Source: Aegilops tauschii subsp. strangulata (Eukaryota; Streptophyta; Magnoliopsida; Poales; Poaceae). From it: a DNA stretch of 64,000 bases. The notes beneath the pieces are model-generated. The model had not been told where the DNA came from. It did no database searches and saw nothing but the letters and a program-made list of their open reading frames with translations. Made by a program: the position numbers and the translations under genes. Of the stretch, positions 11,967-20,210 are shown in pieces. The stretch's first letter is position 1, and each line of letters begins with the position of its first letter. Location: assembly GCF_002575655.3 (NCBI RefSeq), contig NC_053038.3, positions 145,096,885 through 145,160,884 on the forward strand. Reading direction: 5' to 3'.

Positions 11967-12123
11967 CGGGGTAGATCATAGATCGCCATGGCTTGAGTGT
12001 GGAGGTGGCAGTTGTGGTGGAGGAGGAGAGGAGAGGAGAGCCATTCTTGCGTCAGTTTTGCATGGTAATCGGAGCTCCACATACTCAATCATCATATATA
12101 TAGTCTTCCATGATTGCTAGTAC

Positions 12124-12457
12124 TTAAAGCATATTCTCATAACAAATGGCATCCATCGAATATGGAGAAAGATAGTAGCTTAATGTTTCGCCTCCCAACT
12201 CATTTATCATAGAGATAATTGTCAACACTAATAAATCATGATCAAATATACTTGACTGGTCATATGTGCCTAGATCTTTCCTCACCACGTGATGCTTGCC
12301 AACTAGAGAATAGTTGAGGTTGCAATCAGCATTCATACTATTGACTCTTTGCATAAAATTAAATACTGAAATGTAAAAGATAGGCCCTTCAGAGAGGGAA
12401 ATAGAGGTTGTCATGCGTTTTTTATTTTTGGATGCCCAAACTCTTAATGCAAAGGAA
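12124..12457 (-). pseudogene. Sabrina-like internal reading-frame remnant
   Basis: An open minus-strand frame ends at 12124 (...YLSPYSMDAICYENML). Its first residues fall in the solo LTR to the right, so only about 110 codons belong to the host element. It includes MNADCNLNYSLVGKHHVVRK. I recall this kind of text from Triticeae Sabrina-type internals, but I cannot assign a domain. Confidence 0.4.
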
Positions 12458-13842
12458 TGATAACCCACAAGTATAGGGGATCGCATCAGTTTTCGAGGGT
12501 AGAGTATTCAACCCAAATTTATTGATTCGACACAAGGGGAGCCAAAAAATATTCTCAAGTATTAGCAGTTGAGTTTTCAATTCAACCACACCTGGATAAC
12601 TTAGTATCTGCAGCAAAAATTTAGTAGCAAAGTAGTATGGAAGTAACAGTAACGGTGACAAAAGTAAGAGTAGTAGTCTTGTAGTGATTGTAACAGTGGC
12701 AATGGTAAAGTAAATAAACAAAGAATAATATGTGAAAAGCTCGTAGGCATTGGATCGGTGATGGAGAATTATGCCGGATGCGATTATTCATGCAATAGTT
12801 ATAACATAGGGTGACATAGAACTAGCTCCAATTCATCAATGTAATGTAGGCATGTATTCCGAATATAGTCATCCGTGCTTATGGAAAAGAACTTGCATGA
12901 CATCTTTTGTCCTACTCTCCCGTGGCAGCGAGGTCCTATCGGAAACTAAGGGATATTAAGGCCTCCTGTTAATAGAGTACCGGACCAAAGCATTAACACA
13001 TAGTGAATACATGAACTCCTCAAACTATGGTCATCACCAGGAGTGGTCCCGATTATTGTCACTTCGGGGTTGCCGGATCATAACACATAGTAGGTGACTA
13101 TAGACTTGCAAGATAGGATCAAGAACTCTCATATATTCATGAAAACATAATAGGTTTAGATCTAAAATCATGGCACTCGCGCCCTAGTGACAAGCATTAA
13201 GCATAGCAAAGTCATATCAACATTAATCTCAAAACATAGTGGATACTAGGGATCAAACCCTAACAAAACTAACTCGATTACATGATAAATCTCATCCAAC
13301 CTATCACCGTCCAGCAAGCCTACGATGGAATTACTCACGCACGGCGGTGAGCATCATGAAATTTGGTGATGGAGGAAGGTTTATGATGACGACGGCGACG
13401 GATTCCCCTCTTCGGAGCCCTTAACGGACTCCAGATCAGCCCTCCCGAGAGAGTTTAGGGCTTGGCGGCGGCTCCGTATGGTAAAACGCGATGGATCCTT
13501 CTCTCTGAGTTTTTTCTCCCCGAACGTGAATATATAGAGTTGGAGTTGAGGTCGGTGGAGCACTAGGGGGCCCACGAGGCAGGGGCGCGCGCCCCCACCC
13601 TCATGGACATGGTGTGGGCCCCTTGGTCTTGATTTTTCGCCAGTATTTTTTATTAATTCCAAAAATAATCTCCGTTGATTTTCAGGTCATTCCGAGAACT
13701 TTTATTTCTGCACAAAAATAACACCATGGCAATTCTGCTGAAAACAACATCAGTCCGGGTTAGTTCCATTCAAATCATGCAAGTTAGAGTCCAAAACAAG
13801 GGCAAAAGTGTTTGGAAAAGTAGATACGACGGAGACGTATCA
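12458..13842 (-). repeat. Solo LTR, Athila-like gypsy (WHAM-like), minus orientation
   Basis: Reverse complement starts TGATACGTCTCCGTCG and ends ACTTGTGGGTTATCA, 1385 bases. Flanks AGGAA (12453-12457) and AGAAA (13843-13847) form a 5-bp TSD with one mismatch. Its 3' end matches the solo LTR at 36252-37783, so the two are related families. No gene inside. Confidence 0.75.
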
Positions 13843-15492
13843 AGAAACATCACGTTATATTTCCCCTTATGCTAGCAATCTTTATTATGCAGTCCGTCGC
13901 TTTTATTACTTCGCCATCACAAGTTCGGACAACGCTCAATTTCCCTTCCAATAAAAGATAAAACATATTTAGGAGCAATTTTTATTGCTCTATGCACCGA
14001 TGACAACTTACTTGAAGGAACTTATACAATCCATTGGTAGGTATGATGGACACTCGGGGCAAGAAACTGGGTTTAAGGGTTTTTGGATGCACAAGTAGTA
14101 TCTCTACTTAGTACGAATCTTCGGCCAGCAAAAGATCCTAAGCAAACACTACATGTTGGAGGATCCATAACAATATAACTTCGATGCAAATATACCCAAA
14201 CATAACTCATTACTTTGTCTTCCTTGTCCAACTTCAACTAATTTGCTCATGTTTGAAAATAATTAATGGGTATTCACAATCATAGAAGATGTTCAAGATA
14301 ATATATTTGTATGTGAAAGGTCTCTTCCTTATACTAATCATTCATGAATTGCTTGTATGACCAATATTGTGATTGTCAAGCTTCAAAAGATTTCAGTTTC
14401 TAAACCAAATGTGAAGCTACTACTAGGCATGATATGAACATATAATTTCAACTTCATGATATTCGATTCATTCAACAATTTACTCATAGTATATAAGTGA
14501 ACCACAAGAGTAAATGGCAAACTACTCCAAAAAGATATAAGCGAAGATCAAGCGAGTAATTAAGTAAAGGGGTAGCTAATTGAGGACTCTCTCTTATTTA
14601 AAACTTTCAGATCAAAGTATTTTATTAAAACAGCAAGAAAAACAAAAAAATGGCATTCCAAGAATAGCACAACTCATGTGAAGAAGCAAAAACTTAGGCT
14701 GAACCGATACTAACCGATAATTGTTGATGAAGAAAGGTGGGATGCCAACCGGGGCATCCCCAAGCTTAGATGCTTGAGACTTCTCGAAATAATAATTTGG
14801 GATGCCTTGGGAATCCCCAAGCTTGAGATTTTGTGTCTCCTTAATTCCCTTTATCACGGTTTCCCTAAATCTTAAAAACTTCATCCACACAATGCTCAAC
14901 AAGAACTCGTGAGATGGGTTACCATAAACCAATGCAATTATCATTCTCTACTGTAGAAAATCCCTAAAATTATTATTTAACATTGCATACTAAATGCCTC
15001 TACATATCTAATACTCCTATCCTCAAATATAATCATTAAACAAGCAAACATATGCAAACATAACAGCAATCTGTCTAAATAGGACAGTCTGTAAAGAATG
15101 CAAGAAGACTCATACTTATCTAACTCCAAGAATTCTGAAAACTTACCCTAATGTAGAAAATTTATCATAGCATATTGTGTAAAAATTTCAAGATTTTATC
15201 ACGTTCTAACTTTCCAGAAGAATTCAGACAATCTTAGAAAACTTTCTTTTCAAACAGCAACATGTAGACTTGCAAAATAAGCATGGTAAAGGCTATACTT
15301 GACATTTTTATTGAAACGAAAGATGCAAGAAATTATTTTAAATAGAATCAAGCAAATACAAATAAAATAAAATGACGCTCTAGGGAAAACACATATCATG
15401 TGATGAAGGAAAATATAGCTCTAATTGAGGTTACCAATATTGTTGGAGACGAAAACGGGGATGCCTTTCGGGGCATCCCCAAGCTTAGTTGT
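13843..15492 (-). other. Sabrina-like internal region, non-coding
   Basis: AT-rich, no credible gene. It has three copies of the polypurine-tract-like string CCCCAAGCTT, at 14754-14767, 14812-14824 and 15473-15486. Two sit in short hairpins of the form GGGATGCC...GGCATCCC. Confidence 0.6.
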
Positions 15493-16228
15493 TGTCACGA
15501 CCGGATTTTTGGGAAATTAATTTCCCAGAAAACGGCCTTTGCGCTCACCAACCCCAGGATTACTGTTAGCTGATGAGACACCAACTTGATACAAGAATTC
15601 CAAGCAAGGTACAAAAATATGTAGTACAAGACCATTGTGGCCTAGGAGTTCAACATTTGGTTTCTAATGGTTGAGGGCGGAAGCGGTTGGGTACATCTGT
15701 GTCTATGGGACTCCATTTCCCACAAGAACAGCTGACCAGGATAACTCCTATCTTCGCGAGGCTGCAATCGTCGATACGCAAGTACCAGGGCCGTCATCGC
15801 GATGCTTATCTCCAAGCAAGGAATCTGGCCAAGACAATAGCCAGGGACAAGCCAGTGAGTACGTTTGAATGTACTCGCAAACATTAAGAACACGGGTATA
15901 AAATAATAAAGGACAATCTTGCTCCGAAATAATTATGATCACAATGTCTGCCACGAAAGTCTGCGTTGCTCGCATGCAGAGATAATATGAACATGCAGTA
16001 CGTGGGTGAGTGCTATGAAAGTACTCGCAAGATTGTTCAAACATAAGATATAACAGATGTAAGCACGATGCATGAGAACAGATTAACAAGTGCAATCAGA
16101 CATAGGGATAATGATGCATGGGAAACAAAAGAGAAGTCGGGCGGTAGTCCTCCCGAAATCCCAAAGTAAAATACTGAGGGCCAAGCGAGTGTCTGAATGA
16201 CTCCTCGAGAGGAAAATGCAAGAGTAGC

Positions 16229-16482
16229 CATGCCGCAGTCGGGCGTCTGAGCGACACCACATAAAGGGCTTATAAAAGATAAATAAACAACATGCATGCC
16301 GCAGTCGGCCGTCTGAGCGACACCACATAAAGGGCTTATAAAAGATAAATAAACAACATGCATGCCGCAGTCGGGCGTCTGAGCGACACCACATAAAGGG
16401 CTTATAACAGATAAATAAACAACAAGCATGCCGCAGTCGGGCGTCTGAGCGACACCACATAAAGGGCTTATAAAAGATTAAT
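16229..16482. repeat. 66-bp tandem repeat, four units, in the 3' LTR
   Basis: Units start at 16229, 16295, 16361 and 16427, each beginning CATGCCGCAGTCGG and containing GCGACACCACATAAAGGG. Because 66 is a multiple of three, two minus-strand frames stay open and spell a 22-residue repeat. This looks like a by-product. Confidence 0.9.
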
Positions 16483-16618
16483 CACAGTGAGTATCCAGGA
16501 GGTAGAACCATCCCAGGGATACTCAATAAAATACATAATGTAAATGGTTAGTCCACAATAATACAAAATTAACACACGATTCCCAGATGTCACAGGTCAT
16601 AAACAAAAATGTAGTCCA

Positions 16619-16768
16619 GCCGTTTCTCCATCCGAAGACCGTCACTGAGTTCTAGGTGATTCGTTCTCCATCCGAATACCGTTACTATGATCCAGTTAGC
16701 CGTGTCTCCATCCGAAAGCCGTTTCTAAGTTCTAGTTACATCGTTCTCCATCCGAATACCGTTACTAG
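16619..16768. repeat. Degenerate ~40-bp repeats in the 3' LTR
   Basis: TCTCCATCCGAA[T/A/G]ACCGTTACT recurs four times with variation. The same block is at about 21403-21552 in the other LTR. Confidence 0.7.
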
Positions 16769-17510
16769 ATTCCACTCAGACTGTGGTCCTTACCTATGAA
16801 CATGGCTAACCAACAGGATATATCCTCTGCAGAGGGAGTACTATTTTCCCACGAGTAACGGATTTATTTAGTCCATCGGGACTAATTCCGCCTACGGCCT
16901 TTTAATTGAAAACACGCCTGACCTGCACACACCAGCTTAACTCACCGATGTCTGGAATCACCCACGACACCTGCCAAGGAAAACTCTAAGTGGGGAGGCT
17001 ACAACCTCGACGTAGCATGGGATCAAATTTATATTCGCGCGCTCTAAGGGGTGCCCCCCCTCTCGGTCCTAAGTGGTGTAAACCACAGTGTAATACACTG
17101 GCGTAGCGTGGGGAAAATATCTATGGTTGGGAAAAAACGAGATATTTTCACGCTGATACAATAATTTAGAATAAATTCTAGATTACTAAAATACGCTGGT
17201 TGTACCCAAGAGCACAGTGCTCTCTCTGGCTGACAGGTGGACCCAGGGCCCATTGTCGGCCTCTTCTCCTACCTCTGGCTCTCTCTTCTCTCTCGCGCGC
17301 TCTCCCACGCTTCCTCCACCGGCGATGCCTAGCTCGTAGGGCATCGAGGCCGTACCGTGGTAGTGCGCGGCGTGCTAGCTACCGGGGCAGCGTGCACTCA
17401 CCTCGCGGGCCAGTGCGTTGTCGGCACTGCTCGCGGACTCGCCTCCGAACACCGGCGGTCGAGCGACGAGTGGCGCTGGTGGACCTCGCCCACCGTACAC
17501 CGATCTCTAG

Positions 17511-17519
17511 CTATAAAAT
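17511..17519 (+). promoter_or_regulatory. Possible TATA box on the antisense strand
   Basis: CTATAAAATG lies on the plus strand about 105 bases upstream of the ATG at 17620, with a CT-rich leader between. Antisense to the element's own RNA. Confidence 0.3.
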
Positions 17520-17619
17520 GATCGCGGTGCTCCTCTCTTCTTCCTCACATCTGGCCTCGTTCCTACTCCTCCTTCCTTCTCCTCCATTGCTGTTAGCAGG
17601 AGCTCGAGACGAGGCTCTA

Positions 17620-17781
17620 ATGGCGGAGGCGATGCCGGACTGGTATGTGGTTCTGGTGTGTCGAGGCTTGGCGGTGCTGCTGGGGTTCTCCGTGCTCCTA
17701 TGCGCGATGATCCTGGATGATCGTCGTGATGCTGCCGCTCGAGCGTTAGCTCTTCGCAGTGGCGGCGATGACGTGGATTAG
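17620..17781 (+). CDS. Small antisense frame, predicted single-pass membrane peptide
   Basis: 53 residues from MAEAMPDW to GGDDVD and a stop. Residues ~8-32 (WYVVLVCRGLAVLLGFSVLL...) are hydrophobic and long enough for one membrane helix. An Arg/Asp-rich tail (DDRRDAAARA) follows, as in a type-II or tail-anchored arrangement. A longer frame starts at 17200, but its first part is Arg/Pro/Ser-rich compositional text; the short start is preferred because of the TATA-like box at 17511. No family recognised. A minus-strand frame (17507-17842) overlaps it, and either or both may be chance. Confidence 0.3.
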   Translation: MAEAMPDWYVVLVCRGLAVLLGFSVLLCAMILDDRRDAAARALALRSGGDDVD

Positions 17782-18107
17782 GCGCGGCACCGAGTGCTAA
17801 CTGTCGTCGGTGTGCTGGGGCAGCTCGCGCTCGAATGAACACTCACAAATATCTCTTACCGAGACTGTGGTGTCCTCGAGTGTGGTTAGCTAGGCGAGAA
17901 AATGTGCTCAAGGATTTGTAATAGTGCCTGGGGTCGAGTGGTTGTTGCCGTGAGTCTGCTGTTACGATGCTGCGCGAATAAAAATCTATGCCGTGAAAAT
18001 ATATACGCAGCAGTGACTCGGGGAAAGAGATCTCCTCAAAAACATGCTGCGAGAGAAAGATAATTAAAACAAAACCAACAGTAGTAAAACTGCTCACACG
18101 ACAGGAA

Positions 18108-18725
18108 CTAAAGAAAATCGGATCCGTCGCACAAAATTACACTACGTAAACACTCCTCTTCTATCGGGGGAAGCGGGTTGACCAGTCGATGAATGCGCCC
18201 TTCCTGGTCAGGCCTCAGAGGTCTGCCAATAGCGATCCGAGGATTTAAATCAGCGAGGCTCTGGAGATAACCCATTACCCGCTGAGTCAAACGCTCCTGG
18301 GCGATAACGTACTGGGCAAGGTTGGCCAGTACTGGATCTCTCTCAATTCGTCCACCGGGAAAAGATGCAACTTCTCCGGGTGCTGCACGACTCGGAAAAT
18401 AATAGTATCCTCGCTCGCTGGCATAGGGTACCGCGAAACGAAGACGAGTGAGCGCCTCGTATGCAGCAGCTTCTATGGCCATATGCGGAGTCGGCATGGA
18501 TTTTCCCACGAAGGAAACTTCCGTTGGGTCTTGGTTTGGGTAGGCGGGAGGGATGTGCACCACTGCCCAATATTTCGAGGTGGATGGGGTGATCCTCGAT
18601 TTGAGCAACTCGTACTGGGGTGGACGGGTGGCACTCATAGTACTGCAGGTAAAGTCCCACAATAATTTAACAAAACTACCCGGGGTTGCGTCTGGGGTCC
18701 TCAGATAAATACTGGGGGTCGGCAT
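18108..18725 (-). CDS. dsRBD-like protein, paralog 2, in a non-autonomous LTR element
   Basis: Intact, 205 residues from the ATG at 18725 (MPTPSIYLRTPDATPG). This start is chosen over the upstream ATG at 18821 because it aligns with the start of paralog 1 and lies about 70 bases below a TATA box. Residues ~35-105 resemble a double-stranded RNA-binding domain: PPQYELLKS, then KYWAVVHI, then VSFVGKS, then a helix AIEAAAYEALTRLRF (AA..AL..L). The lysines of the usual KKxAK RNA-contact motif are absent. A second shared motif follows (GYYYFPSR), then a helical segment (ERDPVLANLAQYVIAQERL). Spacing to paralog 1 is 371 bases. The role is unknown; RNA or nucleoprotein binding is inference. Confidence 0.65.
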   Translation of the reverse strand: MPTPSIYLRTPDATPGSFVKLLWDFTCSTMSATRPPQYELLKSRITPSTSKYWAVVHIPPAYPNQDPTEVSFVGKSMPTPHMAIEAAAYEALTRLRFAVPYASERGYYYFPSRAAPGEVASFPGGRIERDPVLANLAQYVIAQERLTQRVMGYLQSLADLNPRIAIGRPLRPDQEGRIHRLVNPLPPIEEECLRSVILCDGSDFL

Positions 18726-18790
18726 GGCAAAGGAATGGCTGTGAGAGTAGTGCACAAGGTGAGAAGTACTAGGCAAGGTCACGAAGTGGC

Positions 18791-18800
18791 CTTTATATAG
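18791..18800 (-). promoter_or_regulatory. TATA box of paralog 2
   Basis: CTATATAAAG on the minus strand, about 70 bases upstream of the ATG at 18725. It lies between the two genes, so paralog 2 need not depend on LTR transcription. Confidence 0.55.
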
Positions 18801-19095
18801 CATCAGGGCTGGGTTATCCACCGGGGTGAAGGGTAACTGGTTGTCGATCCTGTTCTCGGGTCAAAGCCACAGATATACATATCACATAAATGTGACGCAT
18901 TACTGTGGGTGCCGTCGGGGTTGGTCTTGGTGGCTGCGCCCGAAATTTAAAAATGCAACTGTACGCTAACGTACACATGCATAGTTACTACTCCAAAAAT
19001 AGGAGCGTTCAAGCAGACAGCATTAAATAAAAGCAACACAAGACCACACCATTACAAAGCGTAGGAAAACTAAGGCTCGATACAATTCGAGTGAC

Positions 19096-19890
19096 TTAGT
19101 CTACTTCGTTAATGTCTAAGTGGGCTGGCCTTGCGGACGCCGATGCTTCTCCACGGTTCTCACCGTCGGGATTTGCTGGTTGAGGCTGAGGGGCTGCAGG
19201 GTCGGGGTAGTGGTGATGACCATCGCGGGGGTTGTTGGCCACAATCCCATTGGAATGGGTTCCCAAAAGGCGACGAAGCGCTTCTGGGGTCACCAAAGCA
19301 CTCTGGTTGAGGGCTGGCGCAGACCTCAAGGGGTCGATCGGGTGTCCGAACAGCATGATTGGGTTGTCGGCGTCGGGCTCCGCTTCTCTCCTCGCCGGGG
19401 CTCGGCGAACCAGTTCTCCACGAGCTGCAATGAGATCAAGGGTGACCTGATCGAACAGTTGCTCTAGTGCGCTTACATAGCGCACCAGATGTAACAGCGC
19501 AGGATCTGTCTCGTGGTCTCCGTTGGCAATCTGGGGCGGCCTACCATACCCGTCACGACTGGGGTAGTAGTAGAACGAGCGACAGTTAACTCTGGGCGAC
19601 AAGTGCCGGAGTTGAACTATAGCTTCTCGGGCTGCCAGTTGGATGGCTTGTGGCTCAAAGGAAGTTGTCCTTCCAGTGAACCTGTAGGGGCGTTCTGGCA
19701 ACAGACCCCTACCGTAGATGTGCACAGTGGCCCAGTACTGACGGCTCTCACCGTACATGGGTCCCTGGTACACAACATACTCAGGAGGCTCTTCTAACAC
19801 ATAGGCACGGCGGGTGAGGTTTGCGAGCACGGTCACAAAACCTCCCAGGTTGGTTGCTGTGGTCTCATTGTGAACAATGGGGCCAGGCAT
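19096..19890 (-). CDS. dsRBD-like protein, paralog 1, in a non-autonomous LTR element
   Basis: Intact, 264 residues from the ATG at 19890 (MPGPIVHNETTATNLGG). An in-frame ATG at 20082 would add 64 residues, but that stretch crosses the TATA box. Order: N-terminal segment similar to paralog 2 (MPxPxI...GxFV); a dsRBD-like region at residues ~35-100 (PPEYVVYQG, QYWATVHIYG, YRFTGRT, QAIQLAAREAIVQLRHL); SFYYYPSR; an acidic helical segment (ETDPALLHLVRYVSALEQLF); and a low-complexity His/Pro/Ala-rich C-terminus absent from paralog 2. It is the first gene after the primer-binding site, where gag would normally be. Function unknown; it might package or regulate RNA supplied to an autonomous partner (inference). 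Confidence 0.65.
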   Translation of the reverse strand: MPGPIVHNETTATNLGGFVTVLANLTRRAYVLEEPPEYVVYQGPMYGESRQYWATVHIYGRGLLPERPYRFTGRTTSFEPQAIQLAAREAIVQLRHLSPRVNCRSFYYYPSRDGYGRPPQIANGDHETDPALLHLVRYVSALEQLFDQVTLDLIAARGELVRRAPARREAEPDADNPIMLFGHPIDPLRSAPALNQSALVTPEALRRLLGTHSNGIVANNPRDGHHHYPDPAAPQPQPANPDGENRGEASASARPAHLDINEVD

Positions 19891-19948
19891 CGTGGCTTGG
19901 TTTTGGGGAAAAGAGGCTGTGATGTGCTGTGTTGAGGTTAGCGTGCCC

Positions 19949-19958
19949 TTTTTATAGG
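19949..19958 (-). promoter_or_regulatory. TATA box of paralog 1
   Basis: CCTATAAAAAGG on the minus strand, about 65 bases upstream of the ATG at 19890, nearly the same spacing as in paralog 2. Confidence 0.55.
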
Positions 19959-20190
19959 GAAAGGGGATGGAGTCTACCTCCGCACGCTTGCGATAGAGAC
20001 GGGTTGGGTGTCGGTCACTGGCGCGTGATCGACGGGCTAGGCTGATAGGTTGGGCACCGTCCGCCGAAAGGCGTCGGGTCACTTTGGAGCTATCTTACGC
20101 GGGATGCTTGACCGGGTTTTGGCTAAGGTCTGGTGGTGTGGTTAACCTAGGTTTATTGACCTGGCTAAGATAGGATTAGCCAATGGTCAA

Positions 20191-20207
20191 CCTGGCTCTG
20201 ATACCAA
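20191..20207 (-). other. Primer-binding site (initiator tRNA-Met type)
   Basis: On the minus strand TTGGTATCAGAGCCAGG follows the LTR end after a three-base spacer. It is the standard match to the 3' end of plant initiator tRNA-Met used by many gypsy and copia elements. It fixes the 5' LTR as the right-hand one. Confidence 0.85.
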
Positions 20208-20210
20208 GTC

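Larger units (their letters stand above)
6795..12074 (-). mobile_element. LINE (non-LTR retrotransposon), 5' part, heavily decayed
   Basis: On the minus strand the order is ORF1 then the first codons of ORF2. The element is interrupted by a solo LTR at 9861-11389 and cut at 6794 by the CACTA. Its 5' end abuts Sabrina-like internal sequence at about 12075, so it probably inserted into that element. The 3' end with reverse transcriptase and poly(A) is not in the window. TSDs of the LINE itself cannot be tested. Confidence 0.75.
15493..17069 (-). repeat. 3' LTR, truncated by a 2.8-kb deletion
   Basis: It aligns with 20211-21852 from TGTCACGACCGG up to TCTCGGTCC, then diverges abruptly. The part equivalent to 21853-24687, including the LTR 5' end and promoter, is missing. 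The 65-base length difference over the shared part equals one 66-bp tandem unit. Confidence 0.8.
17070..18107. other. Internal region of the non-autonomous element beyond the deletion point
   Basis: No retroelement domain in either strand. It carries a GC-rich stretch (17260-17500) whose frames look compositional, and the small plus-strand frame described separately. The polypurine tract expected next to a 3' LTR is missing, consistent with the deletion. Confidence 0.5.

Noticed and set aside
16229..16482. Regular 66-bp repeats considered as a CRISPR-like array
   Set aside because: Units are tandem with no variable spacers, lie in an LTR of a plant retrotransposon and recur in the second LTR.
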